A DNA stretch of 64,000 nucleotides from Pseudomonadota bacterium (GCA_029556915.1 JAKQIT010000083.1:1-64000), one strand, 5' to 3'; shown: positions 33,989 through 43,928, numbered from the stretch's first letter. Made by a program: numbers and translations. Notes: a model not told the origin generated them from the letters alone.

Positions 33989-36900
33989 TTAATTTGAGAA
34001 ATCACTTATCAAAAAGGGTTCAAATTGCTCAATAGGCAATGGTTTGCTAAAAAAATAACCTTGATAACGGTTACAACCACTTTGCTTCAAAAATTGTAAT
34101 TGGTCTTCTGTTTCAACACCTTCAGCCATGACTTGAAGATCCAAACTATGCGCCATACTGATAATGGTCGTAACCAACGCCTTATCATTACTGTCAGTCG
34201 CAATATCTCTAACAAAGGTCCGGTCAATTTTTAATTGATACAAGGGCAATTTTTTAAGGTACTGTAATGAAGAGTATCCTGTGCCAAAGTCGTCCAACTC
34301 GAATCTAATCCCCAGATCTCTTAACTTGTTCATGCTGGTGATAATGTTGTCTGTATCATTAAGCAGCATACTTTCTGTGAGTTCTAGGTTAAGTAGTGCA
34401 GGATTTATAGAGTGATATTGCACAGCTGTATAGACTTGATCTACAAAATCAACTTGATGAAATTGCCTTGCACTGACATTAATAGATAGTTTAAGGTGTT
34501 TTGTTGATTTTTCTTGTTCCCAGCGTTTAAGTTGTACGCATGCGGCATTTAACACCCACTGCCCTATTGGAATAATTAAACCAGTCTCTTCGGCAATTGG
34601 AATAAAATCAAATGGTGGAATGAGCCCTTTCTCTGGGTGTTCCCACCTTATCAATGCTTCTGCGCCTATCGCGTGACCAACGTCGTTTACTTGCACTTGA
34701 TAGTACAGTCTAAATTGTTGAAGGTCGATAGCCTTGCGAATTTCTTGTTCAAGTTCAACGCGTGCAGCGATTGCTTTTTGCATTTTTGGGTCAAAAAAGC
34801 GCAGCGTGTTGCGCCCTGCACTTTTAGCTTCATACATGGCAATATCAGCTTGTTTTAAGAGCTCATCAACACCAAAATGCTGCTCATTGAATAATGTTGC
34901 GCCAATGCTGATTGTAATATGGCATTGGTGCACGCTGAGTTGATAGGGCTGTCTCAGGGAGTGCAAAATTTTATCTGCAATGGTCTCTACCCGTGCAGCA
35001 GCACTAAGTGCATGTTCGCCCAGCCCCTCTAACAGCACAACAAACTCATCGCCACCTAGCCTTGCAACGGTATCACACTCGCGAATGCATGTAACAAGCC
35101 GCTCGGCGACTTGTTGCAATAATAAATCGCCTAAATCATGGCCCAATGTGTCATTTAACGTTTTAAAATGGTCAAGATCCAGAAACAGCAGCGCACCTAT
35201 TTGGTGATTTCTAATATGGGCGGCCAGCGCTTGACTCAATCTGTCAATCAGCAAACGCCTATTAGGTAAATGCGTTAAAGAATCATAAAACGCAAGGGTA
35301 TTGATCTCGTCAATCGCAGCCTTACTCTTAGTAATATCGGTCATGGTGCCAACATAATTGGTTACCACATTGTTCGCATCCTTTACCGCAGTAATGGTAA
35401 GGTGCAGAGGATATACTTCTCCATTTTTACGTTGATCAGAAATTTCTCCAGCCCATGCCCCAGCATGATTTATACTGTCCCACAGCGCTGCATAAAAGTG
35501 CTGATCTTGGCGATCAGAACTGAAAAGTTTTGATGGTTTTCCAACAACTTCATCTGCACTATACCCAGTAATAACAGTATAAGAATGATTCACCCGCAAA
35601 ACTAAATGATTCGCATCTGTGACAATCATTCCTTCTTGAGATTCAAAAGCAATCGCAGCGATTCTCAATTGATTGCTCGACAATTTGCGGTCTGTAATAT
35701 CACGAGAAATCATAATAAAGCGTGGCGTTTGCGTTACCCCATTATCTTTTCTGGCAACCGACAATTCAAACCAGCGTGATTCATTGTCAACAAAAATCTC
35801 AATTTGTTTGCCTATGGAAAACCCTGTTTCATTGGCTTCTTTTAAAGCTAATAAGCAAGTATTAGCCGCTTCAATTGAAAGCACATCTTTAACATTTTTA
35901 CCCAATAACTCTTCAGCAGGTGCCGCTAAAAAGGCTTCTCTTGAGGTATGCAGTTGGTAATAGTTGCCTTGTAAATCGAGTTCAAACAGTATGTCAGGCA
36001 GTGCATTGAGTGTGCATTCTAAATCTTTTTGTGCTATCCACAATTCATCCGTCATCTCTCTTGCTAGCGCCACAGCTCTGGCTTGACCGCTACCTAAAAG
36101 CCAAATTAACCAACCAAATAGCAAACTAAACGCTATGCCGCCTGCTGCAATCAAAGATGGAATACTTTTAGAAAAACGTGCATCAAATTCAGGTGAAGCA
36201 TGCATAGCAAGCGTCCAACGCTTGCCACCAATATCTACTGTTCTAAGTGCGTGTAAATTGCTTAATTTACTGTGTTTACCATACATCAAGTTTGAGGGTG
36301 AAGTTGTGTCGCCTTGGTATATTTCAATATCAACATCTTTATCAAGCTGTTTGCCTACACTTGAAATTAAGTCATTGATACGAAAAGGACCACTTACCCA
36401 ACCTAATATTGCTTTGCGTCTTGCCTCAGCCGTGTCAACGCGCATAGATCTATCGTAAATTGGAATATACATCACCGCAGCCGGCATGTTTTTACCCGCA
36501 TCCTGAACCAAGCTTAACATTTCGGTGAGCGCCATTTCACCAGAGTCTTGTGACGCAGTCAGCGCCGACTTTGTGGCAGGATTAGAATAAATATCAAATC
36601 CCATTGCATTTAAATTTTCACCAACATAGGGCTCAATTAAAGAAATGAGCACATAGTTTTCGCGTACGCCACTCGGTTTAATTTGGTAGTTTTTAATTCC
36701 ACGGATTTGCATTTCAATCAGATGGCGGTCTTTGTCTTCATGAGGCACATGGAGCGCCACGCCAACGCCCAACAAGCCTGGAATCGTTTCGCGAAGTTCA
36801 AGCGCTTCAACATAATCTCGATATTCTGCTCGCGTCACAAAGCCTGAACTTTCGTAAAAGCCCTTTACGCCTCTTAACATCAGTTCATACCGTGATAAAC

Positions 36901-37066
36901 GTTGGTGAATAATACTGGCTGTTTGGTCACAAGAGGCAGAAAAAACCTGTTGGCGTTTTTCAGTCGAAGCATTAAATTCTTTATACCAATACGCAAAGGT
37001 AAGGCACAGCATCAAAATACTGACTAAAACGGCAATCAGTGTAATTTGGCGATAACGGGTTAGCAT
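33989..37066 (-). CDS. CHASE-PAS-PAS-GGDEF-EAL cyclic-di-GMP enzyme
   Basis: 1025 residues. Membrane helix about 7-27, periplasmic CHASE domain (about 70-250), second helix about 305-328, two PAS domains (about 350-465 and 480-585), GGDEF domain with intact motif ARLGGDEFVVLL, EAL domain with EALIRWEHP, DDFGTGYSSL and GVETEDQLQFL. Both catalytic halves look intact, so it may make or degrade cyclic-di-GMP depending on input. It is convergent with the pilus operon, ending 35 bp from the secretin gene, and is the likely partner enzyme of the HD-GYP protein. Confidence 0.92.
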   Translation of the reverse strand: MLTRYRQITLIAVLVSILMLCLTFAYWYKEFNASTEKRQQVFSASCDQTASIIHQRLSRYELMLRGVKGFYESSGFVTRAEYRDYVEALELRETIPGLLGVGVALHVPHEDKDRHLIEMQIRGIKNYQIKPSGVRENYVLISLIEPYVGENLNAMGFDIYSNPATKSALTASQDSGEMALTEMLSLVQDAGKNMPAAVMYIPIYDRSMRVDTAEARRKAILGWVSGPFRINDLISSVGKQLDKDVDIEIYQGDTTSPSNLMYGKHSKLSNLHALRTVDIGGKRWTLAMHASPEFDARFSKSIPSLIAAGGIAFSLLFGWLIWLLGSGQARAVALAREMTDELWIAQKDLECTLNALPDILFELDLQGNYYQLHTSREAFLAAPAEELLGKNVKDVLSIEAANTCLLALKEANETGFSIGKQIEIFVDNESRWFELSVARKDNGVTQTPRFIMISRDITDRKLSSNQLRIAAIAFESQEGMIVTDANHLVLRVNHSYTVITGYSADEVVGKPSKLFSSDRQDQHFYAALWDSINHAGAWAGEISDQRKNGEVYPLHLTITAVKDANNVVTNYVGTMTDITKSKAAIDEINTLAFYDSLTHLPNRRLLIDRLSQALAAHIRNHQIGALLFLDLDHFKTLNDTLGHDLGDLLLQQVAERLVTCIRECDTVARLGGDEFVVLLEGLGEHALSAAARVETIADKILHSLRQPYQLSVHQCHITISIGATLFNEQHFGVDELLKQADIAMYEAKSAGRNTLRFFDPKMQKAIAARVELEQEIRKAIDLQQFRLYYQVQVNDVGHAIGAEALIRWEHPEKGLIPPFDFIPIAEETGLIIPIGQWVLNAACVQLKRWEQEKSTKHLKLSINVSARQFHQVDFVDQVYTAVQYHSINPALLNLELTESMLLNDTDNIITSMNKLRDLGIRFELDDFGTGYSSLQYLKKLPLYQLKIDRTFVRDIATDSNDKALVTTIISMAHSLDLQVMAEGVETEDQLQFLKQSGCNRYQGYFFSKPLPIEQFEPFLISDFSN

Positions 37067-37323
37067 AATATAATCTTAATTATGCTGATGAGAAGCGATT
37101 GGGACTAAGAGTAAAAGATAAATAATCACTTTTTAGCTATTTTCATCTATCTTGTGGGCGACAGTATTGTGCTTTTGTTACACCGGAATGTTGTTCCTTT
37201 TTTTAAATGCAGGAATCAACGCATTCATCATAATTGATAGTCACCGCAGACGCAACATATTCTAAAATATACGTGTATTTTGCAAGAGAAAATAAGCCCA
37301 TTTTTAGCAGCAAATCATTTTGA

Positions 37324-37385
37324 TGCTCTGCAAGCCGCATGCAGACTGGCTTGCAGCGGCGTTAAATTTTCTCGGGCATTTTTAT
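37324..37385. repeat. dispersed palindrome copy 5 (loop reversed)
   Basis: Stem GCTCTGCAAGCC (37325-37336), loop GCATGCAGACT (37337-37347), arm GGCTTGCAGCGGC, then TTTTCTCGGGCATTTTTA. The loop is the reverse complement of the usual form while the flank is not. The rest of the divergent gene-free stretch 37067-37499 shows nothing I can name. Confidence 0.7.
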
Positions 37386-37499
37386 GCGGTAATTTTGATT
37401 ATTTTCCAATGAAGCGTAAATGTATTTTTTTGATGTTGAATCGCATCAAAATACTCTACAATGGACGCGTTATTGTTAACTATTATTAGGGAGTTTATT

Positions 37500-37832
37500 G
37501 TGCAACGTTATTCACCATTTAGTTTTTCATGGCTAATTTTTAGCGTGCTATTCACCTTAAGCGCCACACCCACTTTAGCTAGAGATATTAGCAATGAGCA
37601 GCGTGCCGCTTCAGAGGCGCGCGAGCGTTATAACGCGGCTGTTTCTAACGATGCATCGCTAAGCAAACAAGTGGCCGAACAAGAAAAACGCGTGGCAACT
37701 GAGCAAGCGCGTTTGAAAGATTTACAAGATAAACAAGCGCAAAACAAAGCCTTAGTTGATAGCGCAAAAACCGACTTAGATGCAAAAGTGCAAACTTTAG
37801 AAAGCGTTTGGGAACAGCGTAATAAAAACTAG
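37500..37832 (+). CDS. small secreted coiled-coil protein
   Basis: 110 residues from GTG 37500 (GGGAG upstream; an in-frame ATG at 37461 has no good site). The signal peptide ends TLARD. The mature part is one charged coiled coil (about 35-105, KQVAEQEKRVATEQARLKD), similar in style to small periplasmic coiled-coil proteins. No family recognised. Its last codons are part of a 19-bp direct repeat (see 37813-37967). Confidence 0.7.
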   Translation: MQRYSPFSFSWLIFSVLFTLSATPTLARDISNEQRAASEARERYNAAVSNDASLSKQVAEQEKRVATEQARLKDLQDKQAQNKALVDSAKTDLDAKVQTLESVWEQRNKN

Positions 37833-37967
37833 GGATATACGGAATAAGTGGCTACGCGGGCGAATTGCTTTGTTGCGCGGTTTTTTGGTTACGGCATAAC
37901 CTAAAGGTTAGCCTACACCGCAACTTCGTTGTCGCAACCTCGCTGTATAACAGCGTAATAAAAACTA
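37813..37967 (+). repeat. 19-bp direct repeats bracketing a 117-bp insert
   Basis: AACAGCGTAATAAAAACTA occurs exactly at 37813-37831 (including the stop codon of the preceding gene) and at 37949-37967, just before the terminator. The 117 bp between (37832-37948) contain a GC-rich hairpin-forming block (around 37855-37940, with TTACGGCATAACC and GGTTAGCC). This looks like insertion of a small palindromic element with duplication of the gene end. Confidence 0.65.
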
Positions 37968-37977
37968 ACAAAATATC

Positions 37978-38000
37978 GCCCGCTTTTGCGGGCTTTTTTT
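37978..38000 (+). terminator. rho-independent terminator
   Basis: Stem GCCCGC-TTTT-GCGGGC followed by TTTTTTT. It would end the transcript of the gene at 37500; the direct-repeat insert separates gene and terminator. Confidence 0.88.
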
Positions 38001-38066
38001 GGCGTTGATTCGTGCATCGCTTTATAATAGTGCTTTTGATAATCTTAGCTTAAGTCAGGCGTAGGC

Positions 38067-39560
38067 GTGAAAATTTTAGAAACAGATGTGCTGCTAGTGG
38101 GTGGCGGCATCATGAGTGCAACGCTGGGCGTGTTGTTGCATCAATTAAATCCTAATCTTAGCATCACCATGGTTGAGCAGTTGGCGGACGTGGCACTAGA
38201 AAGCTCGGACGCGCTAAACAACGCAGGCACAGGCCACGCGGGCTATTGCGAGCTGAATTACACGCCGCAAGATGCAGATGGTAGTATCCAAATTCAACGT
38301 GCGTTAGAAATCAACGCAGCTTTTGAGGTTTCGCTGCAATTTTGGTCGCACTTGGTAGAAACTGGCGCGCTGCCCTCGCCTAAAAATTTTATCAACAAAA
38401 CACCACATTTAAGCTTTGTTTGGGGCGAAAAAAATAGCGCTTTTTTAAAGCAGCGCCATGCGCTACTAAAGCAGCACCCTTTGTTTGAGCACATGCAATT
38501 TAGTGAAGATTTTAGCCAGTTGCAACAATGGATGCCGTTAATCATGGCCAACAGAAAGGCTAATGAGCACTTAGCGGCAACTTATGTTGAGCATGGCTCG
38601 GATGTTGACTTTGGCGCACTCACACGCCATTTAGTGGCGTATCTAAAAAAACAAGCCAACTTTCACTTGCACACCAATACGCAGGTTAAAAATCTTAACA
38701 AAGTAAAAGATCGCGTTAAAGATAACACGTGGCATGTCAAACTGCATGACTTAAACACCAAACACACGCACACCGTAAAAGCCAAATTTGTGTTTTTGGG
38801 CGCAGGCGGTGGCGCATTGCCGCTGCTACAAAAAGCCGAAATTGATGAAAGCAAGGGGTATGGTGGTTTTCCTGTGAGTGGGCAGTGGCTGATTTGTCAT
38901 AACCCTGCAGTAATCACCCAACATTATGCCAAAGTCTATGGCAAGGCTGCACTTGGCGCCCCGCCCATGTCTGTGCCGCACTTAGATACCCGCGTGATTA
39001 ACGGCAAGCGCGCTTTATTATTTGGCCCATTTGCAGGCTTTACCACTAAGTTTTTAAAAGCAGGCTCTAAGTTTGATTTAGCAAAATCCGTCAAAGCCAA
39101 TAATTTAAAAGCTATGTTGGGTGTGGGGCGACACAATTTAGCCCTCACCAAATACCTGATGAAAGAAGCCACCCAAACCCATGAACAACGCATGAACGCG
39201 CTGCGGGACTTTTTGCCCGACGCGGTCAATAGCGACTGGACGCTTGAAAACGCAGGGCAGCGTGTGCAAATTATTAAGCAATGCAACCAAAAATGGGGTA
39301 AGTTAGAATTTGGTACTGAAATTGTTGCCGCTAAAGATGGCACACTAGCGGCCTTATTAGGCGCATCACCAGGCGCCTCGGTGAGCGTAAAAGCCATGAT
39401 AGACGTGATTGAAAGGTGCTTTAGCGCGCAACTCAACAGTGAAAATTGGGCAGAAAAACTAAAAGTATTAGTGCCTTCATATCAGCAATCTTTAATTGAT
39501 GACGCTACATTATTAAAGACTGTTCGCACCAAAACGTTAAGCACTTTACAGCTTAATTAA
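38067..39560 (+). CDS. malate:quinone oxidoreductase
   Basis: 497 residues from GTG 38067. Membrane-associated FAD enzyme that oxidises malate to oxaloacetate and reduces quinone. FAD-binding N-terminus LLVGGGIMSATLG (about 8-20), LNNAGTGHAGYCELNYTP, KGYGGFPVSGQWLICHNP and the C-terminal LGASPGASVSVKAMIDV are characteristic of Mqo. The length matches the family (about 490-500). It is monocistronic between the terminator at 37978 and palindrome copy 6. Confidence 0.95.
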   Translation: MKILETDVLLVGGGIMSATLGVLLHQLNPNLSITMVEQLADVALESSDALNNAGTGHAGYCELNYTPQDADGSIQIQRALEINAAFEVSLQFWSHLVETGALPSPKNFINKTPHLSFVWGEKNSAFLKQRHALLKQHPLFEHMQFSEDFSQLQQWMPLIMANRKANEHLAATYVEHGSDVDFGALTRHLVAYLKKQANFHLHTNTQVKNLNKVKDRVKDNTWHVKLHDLNTKHTHTVKAKFVFLGAGGGALPLLQKAEIDESKGYGGFPVSGQWLICHNPAVITQHYAKVYGKAALGAPPMSVPHLDTRVINGKRALLFGPFAGFTTKFLKAGSKFDLAKSVKANNLKAMLGVGRHNLALTKYLMKEATQTHEQRMNALRDFLPDAVNSDWTLENAGQRVQIIKQCNQKWGKLEFGTEIVAAKDGTLAALLGASPGASVSVKAMIDVIERCFSAQLNSENWAEKLKVLVPSYQQSLIDDATLLKTVRTKTLSTLQLN

Positions 39561-39589
39561 AACCAATTTATTGCACAACATCATTTCAC

Positions 39590-39640
39590 CACCTCTGTAG
39601 GCCAGTAGGCAAGCGGCTTACAGAGGTGTAAAATTCTCTC
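39590..39640. repeat. dispersed palindrome copy 6
   Basis: Perfect-paired arms except one base: ACCTCTGTAGGCC (39591-39603), loop AGTAGGCAAGC, GGCTTACAGAGGT (39615-39627), then TTCTCTCGATGTG. It sits between convergent mqo and rlmB and could serve as their shared terminator. Confidence 0.75.
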
Positions 39641-39691
39641 GATGTGAGTTACATGGTAAAGTTAAAGTAAATTATTAAGTTCAGACAGCAA

Positions 39692-40456
39692 TTATTTTAA
39701 CTGTCTTTGGCGTCGTACTTCATATAAACAAATGCCACTCGCCACACTCACATTGAGGCTTTCTACCGAGCCAAACATCGGGATAGTCACTAATGCATCG
39801 CAGTTTTCAATAGTTAAGCGGCGTAAACCATCGCCTTCCGCACCCAACACAATGGCAATCGGGCCATCGAGTTTGGTGTTAAGCAAGTTACTCGGGGCAT
39901 CCCCATTTTTATCAATCATGGCAGTGCCCACCACAAAAACACCCGCCTCTTTAAGCTCACGAATGGCTCTGGCTAAATTGGTCACCGCAATAAAAGGCAC
40001 GGTTTCAGCCGCACCGCAAGCCACTTTACGCACGGTGGCGTTTAAACCCACTGCCCTATCTTTTGGTGCAATCACCGCATGCACACCCATCGCATCGGCC
40101 ACGCGCAAGCATGCGCCGAGATTATGCGGGTCTTCTACGCCATCTAAAATTAAAAAGAATGGTGGTTCAGTTAAATCAGATTCTAAAATATCGTGAATAT
40201 CTTTATAGGGAATCGGCGTATCTACCACGCGCGCAATCACCCCTTGATGACGGCCATTCATACCCGCCATGCCATCCAAACGGCTACGTTCCACTTCCAT
40301 GGTGCGCACTCCAGAAAGCTCCGCCATTTTAAGTAAATCTTTCATTCGCGCGTCCACACGGTCGCGGTCAATTAAAATTTCTTGCACGCTCGCCGCGTGT
40401 TGGCGCAAACGGCTGAGAACGGCATGAAAACCAAATAAAATACGGGCATCACTCAT
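39692..40456 (-). CDS. 23S rRNA 2'-O-methyltransferase RlmB
   Basis: 254 residues. Methylates G2251 of 23S rRNA. N-terminal substrate domain (about 1-80, [15 protein letters not shown]), then the SPOUT knot: motif 1 [16 protein letters not shown] (Asn112), motif 2 [12 protein letters not shown], motif 3 [17 protein letters not shown]. Length and motifs match TrmH/RlmB. In many beta- and gammaproteobacteria rnr lies directly upstream of rlmB in one operon; here a zinc-ribbon gene and a repeat lie between them. Confidence 0.95.
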   Translation of the reverse strand: MSDARILFGFHAVLSRLRQHAASVQEILIDRDRVDARMKDLLKMAELSGVRTMEVERSRLDGMAGMNGRHQGVIARVVDTPIPYKDIHDILESDLTEPPFFLILDGVEDPHNLGACLRVADAMGVHAVIAPKDRAVGLNATVRKVACGAAETVPFIAVTNLARAIRELKEAGVFVVGTAMIDKNGDAPSNLLNTKLDGPIAIVLGAEGDGLRRLTIENCDALVTIPMFGSVESLNVSVASGICLYEVRRQRQLK

Positions 40457-40562
40457 TGATTATTTTCCAAGATGTTATTTGCGCATTTTAGCACGATGTG
40501 CCAATGGTTTTGACTTTAAACTCCCCTGCTATCGCGCCTGAGATTAGCATTGTTTTGGGAAG

Positions 40563-40696
40563 AATTCGGTAAGCGGCTGTCTGAACGAAGTGAGTTTCCG
40601 CTTGCCGTACCAAAATGATGGTAATCTCAGGAAACAAGCGATAGGGGGTGTCTATTTCTTTGGTTACTTTCTTGTGGACAAGCACAAGAAAGTAAC
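40563..40696. repeat. two inverted repeats, repeat-element-like
   Basis: The gene-free stretch 40457-40764 carries GGTAAGCGG/CCGCTTGCC (40568-40576, 40598-40606) and a perfect 14-bp inverted repeat GTTACTTTCTTGTG / CACAAGAAAGTAAC (40663-40676, 40683-40696, loop GACAAG). This type of sequence recurs between genes in many proteobacteria. It separates rlmB from the zinc-ribbon gene. Confidence 0.6.
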
Positions 40697-40764
40697 TCGC
40701 CTAGAGGCGAAAAGTAACATTTTATATAGCGCAATACGCAAGCTATTACAACCTGCACGAGTTG

Positions 40765-41292
40765 TTACTTTTTAATCATTCCAGCTATAACTTTTAATAG
40801 TGGCTCAAGTTTACTACCAGAATAACCTCCAACTCTTGTTCCATCGGCATTATAATTTGGACTTGATTTAGTATCTAAATAAGGATGATTCATATCAACA
40901 ATTGATTTATTCGCTTTACTGTCTGGAATAAAAACACCTTCAGGATTCTTAATATCTGTATTCTCGTATATCAATGTCTCAGGCTCCACATGAAATCCTG
41001 TGCCGCATTTATCGCAAACTCTCGTATTCTTTAAGATACCACCCCCACAAAATGGGCAATGTTTCTTTAATAGGTCATTTCTTGACTTCTTTCCGGCAGA
41101 TTTTGACTCGACAGGTCTTTGTTCGATTTGTACATTACTCTTGGAGTCTATCAGGGCATCTAATCGTTTGCTCCTTGGACGCGTAAATTGCAGATGTACT
41201 TGCTTGTCCTTTGGCTGTTCTGCTTGACCCTTCATGTAGTCGTGAATTATGGCTAGTTCTTTGTCGCTGAACTCTGGACGTGGTTTTTTCAT
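40765..41292 (-). CDS. zinc-ribbon protein, unknown
   Basis: 175 residues, soluble. A central zinc ribbon CPFCGGGILKNTRVCDKCG (about 82-100) and a basic N-terminus (KKPRPEFSDKELAIIHDYMKGQ). The C-terminal part is Asn/Asp/Tyr-rich with LKVIAGMIKK at the end. Not a family I recognise. It sits between repeat-like DNA and rnr, the likely site of an insertion between otherwise linked rnr and rlmB. Confidence 0.7.
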   Translation of the reverse strand: MKKPRPEFSDKELAIIHDYMKGQAEQPKDKQVHLQFTRPRSKRLDALIDSKSNVQIEQRPVESKSAGKKSRNDLLKKHCPFCGGGILKNTRVCDKCGTGFHVEPETLIYENTDIKNPEGVFIPDSKANKSIVDMNHPYLDTKSSPNYNADGTRVGGYSGSKLEPLLKVIAGMIKK

Positions 41293-41380
41293 TTAGGCTC
41301 CGTATAATAATATGCAATAGGGTCGCAAAATAAATAGAAAAAAAATAGGATAAATATTAATTAATTTTCGTGCAAGATAC

Positions 41381-43789
41381 TCATCTTTTCGGTTTGCCTT
41401 TATTCTTGCTCGTCCTCACTCGGTCTTTCTTAACCGCTTTTTTTGCTGGTTTCGTCGCACCTGTTTTAGTCACCTTTACCACTTTCTCAGGCAACTTTAA
41501 AGTGCTTTTTTTAGGAACATTTTCGCCCGAGGACTTTTTAGCACCTCTGTGAGCCGCACTGGTATTGGCTTGCAGGGCATCGCTATTAATGTCTGCCGTT
41601 TTATTGACTAAAGTAAAGTCAATTTTAGTGGTTTCTAAATCCACCCGCGCCACTTTAATAGTGAGCCTATCGCCCAAGCGATAACGCACGCCAGTACGCT
41701 CACCCGCCATTTCGTGGCGAGCTTTATCATAGTGGAAATAATCATTACCAAGCTCAGTCACATGCAACAAGCCTTCAACATACACGCCATCCAGCGCGAC
41801 AAACAAGCCAAAGTTGGTAACGCCTGCTACCGTGCCGTCAAACACTTCGCCAATTTTATCTTGCATGTAAAAACATTTGAGCCAGTTGGTCACATCACGG
41901 GTAGCATCATCGGCGCGGCGCTCGGTCATCGAGCATTGAATGCCAAGCGCGTTCCAATCGCCCGCTTTGTATTTTTCACCTTTTAACACCGCTTTTATGG
42001 CGCGGTGAATCAGCAAATCTGGGTAGCGGCGAATTGGCGAGGTAAAGTGCGCGTATGCCTCGTAAGCCAAGCCAAAATGGCCGACATTATCTGGGCTGTA
42101 AACGGCTTGCTGCATGGAGCGTAACAAAACCGTTTGCAATAATTGCGCATCGGGGCGCGTTCTGATTTTATCCAGCAACTTTCCATAATCTTTAGCGTGC
42201 GGTTTATCACCACCGCCCACACCAAAGCCAAATTCACCCATAAATGTGCGTAACAGCTCTAATTTTTCAGGTGTTGGGCCTTCGTGAATGCGGTAAAGCG
42301 CAGGGTGTTCATGCTTTAATAAAAATTCAGCCGCACATACATTGGCGGCTAACATGCATTCTTCAATCAATTTATGCGCTTCGTTGCGCTGGCTAGGCAC
42401 AATGCTTTCAATTTTGCCATTTTCATTAAACATCATGATGGTTTCTGAAGTTTCAAACTCAATGGCGCCGCGTTTTTCGCGTTGCGCCAACATGAGTTTA
42501 TAAACGCTTTGTAAGTGCTGTAAATGCGGCATCAACCATGCAAACTCTTGCGCCAACTCGCCTTGCGGGTTTTGCAGCATTTCATGCACTTTGGTGTAGG
42601 TCATGCGCGCTTTTGAGCGCATTACCGAAGGGTAAAACTTAAATTGTTTGACAATGCCCGCGCCATCGACCTGCATGTCACAAATCATGCAAAGTCGCTC
42701 AACATCGGGGTTTAGTGAGCATAAACCGTTTGATAAAGCCTCTGGCAACATGGGAATCACGCGGCGCGGAAAATACACGGAGTTACCACGCTCAAACGCG
42801 CCTTTATCTAAGGCATCATTCGGCTTCACGTAAAAACTCACATCGGCAATCGCAACGACTAATCGCCAGCCCTTGCCTTGCGGCTCGGCAAATACAGCAT
42901 CGTCAAAGTCACGCGCGGTTTCACCATCAATCGTTATCAACGGCATTTCGCGACAATCAATGCGGTCTTTGTAATCAGCTGGCTGTACTGATTTTGGGTA
43001 AGATTCAGCAAGTTTAATGGCTTCCGCGCTAAACTCATGGGGTAAATTATGTTTGCGCAAGGCGATTTCAATTTCCATGCCGCTATCAGCATAGTTACCC
43101 AAAATCTCCACCACTTTACCCATCGGCTGTGCATGGGCTGCCGGCTGCGAGGTAAGTTCCACCATCACCACTTGGCCAGGTTTGGCATCCATATCTAAAT
43201 GATACGGAATGAGAATATCCAAATTGATGCGTTTATCTTCTGCGGCAACAATCGTCACACCGCTGGTTTGCATCACGCGCCCCACCAGCTTTTGCGTGCG
43301 GCGCTCTAAAACTTCAACAATTTTGCCTTCTGGCCGCCCTTTTCTATCCAAACCAGACATGCGCACCATCACATGGTCGCCATGCATTACTTGCGACATC
43401 TCTTTATTCGATAAAAATAAATCTTCTGGGCATTTGGTTTTATCATCCGGCACCAAAAAACCAAATCCGTCGGGGTGGCCTTGCACCACGCCAGCGATTA
43501 AATCGAGCTTTTCCGCAATACATAAGGCGTTTTTGCGGTTGCGAATAATCTGCCCTTCACGTTCCATCGCATTCAAGCGTTTGTTGAATATTTCTCGCTC
43601 AGCGTCACTTACGTCTAATAATGTATAAAGCGCCTCAACATGCAAAGGCACGCCCTGCTCTGCCATCGTGCTTAAAATCAGCTCTCGACTAGGGATAGGT
43701 GCTTCATAACGGCTGGCCTCGCGCGCAGCATGCGGATCTTTACTTCTAATATTGTGTTTTTGGCTTTGTTTGCTTTTAGTTTTGGACAT
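41381..43789 (-). CDS. ribonuclease R
   Basis: 802 residues from ATG 43789 (AAAGG upstream); an in-frame start at 43837 overlaps the tRNA gene region and is unlikely. 3'-5' exoribonuclease acting on structured RNA. An N-terminal helix-turn-helix (about 35-100), cold-shock domains (about 105-240), RNB catalytic domain with IDGETARDFDDA (about 287-298) and YAHFTSPIRRYPDL, S1 domain (GEVFDGTVAGVTNFGLFV) and a basic C-terminal tail rich in Lys (last 60 residues). Typical of Rnr. Confidence 0.95.
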   Translation of the reverse strand: MSKTKSKQSQKHNIRSKDPHAAREASRYEAPIPSRELILSTMAEQGVPLHVEALYTLLDVSDAEREIFNKRLNAMEREGQIIRNRKNALCIAEKLDLIAGVVQGHPDGFGFLVPDDKTKCPEDLFLSNKEMSQVMHGDHVMVRMSGLDRKGRPEGKIVEVLERRTQKLVGRVMQTSGVTIVAAEDKRINLDILIPYHLDMDAKPGQVVMVELTSQPAAHAQPMGKVVEILGNYADSGMEIEIALRKHNLPHEFSAEAIKLAESYPKSVQPADYKDRIDCREMPLITIDGETARDFDDAVFAEPQGKGWRLVVAIADVSFYVKPNDALDKGAFERGNSVYFPRRVIPMLPEALSNGLCSLNPDVERLCMICDMQVDGAGIVKQFKFYPSVMRSKARMTYTKVHEMLQNPQGELAQEFAWLMPHLQHLQSVYKLMLAQREKRGAIEFETSETIMMFNENGKIESIVPSQRNEAHKLIEECMLAANVCAAEFLLKHEHPALYRIHEGPTPEKLELLRTFMGEFGFGVGGGDKPHAKDYGKLLDKIRTRPDAQLLQTVLLRSMQQAVYSPDNVGHFGLAYEAYAHFTSPIRRYPDLLIHRAIKAVLKGEKYKAGDWNALGIQCSMTERRADDATRDVTNWLKCFYMQDKIGEVFDGTVAGVTNFGLFVALDGVYVEGLLHVTELGNDYFHYDKARHEMAGERTGVRYRLGDRLTIKVARVDLETTKIDFTLVNKTADINSDALQANTSAAHRGAKKSSGENVPKKSTLKLPEKVVKVTKTGATKPAKKAVKKDRVRTSKNKGKPKR

Positions 43790-43843
43790 TACCCAACCTT
43801 TAATATAAAATTCGCTCGCTTTGATTGCTAGATTCAAGCAACA

Positions 43844-43928
43844 GCCCAGATGGCGAAATTGGTAGACGCGCAGGTTTCAGATACCTGTGTTGAAAGACAT
43901 GGAGGTTCGAGTCCTCTTCTGGGCACCA
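43844..43928 (+). tRNA. tRNA-Leu (CAG)
   Basis: 85 nt including encoded CCA. Acceptor stem GCCCAGA/TCTGGGC, D-arm with GGTAGACGCG, anticodon stem CAGGT/ACCTG with loop TTCAGAT (anticodon CAG), a long variable arm as in leucine tRNAs, T-loop GTTCGAGTC. Divergent from rnr and upstream of epsA. Confidence 0.96.

Noticed and set aside
40488-40775. Short open frames in the repeat-like stretch
   Set aside because: They are translations of the inverted-repeat DNA with no start site or family pattern.
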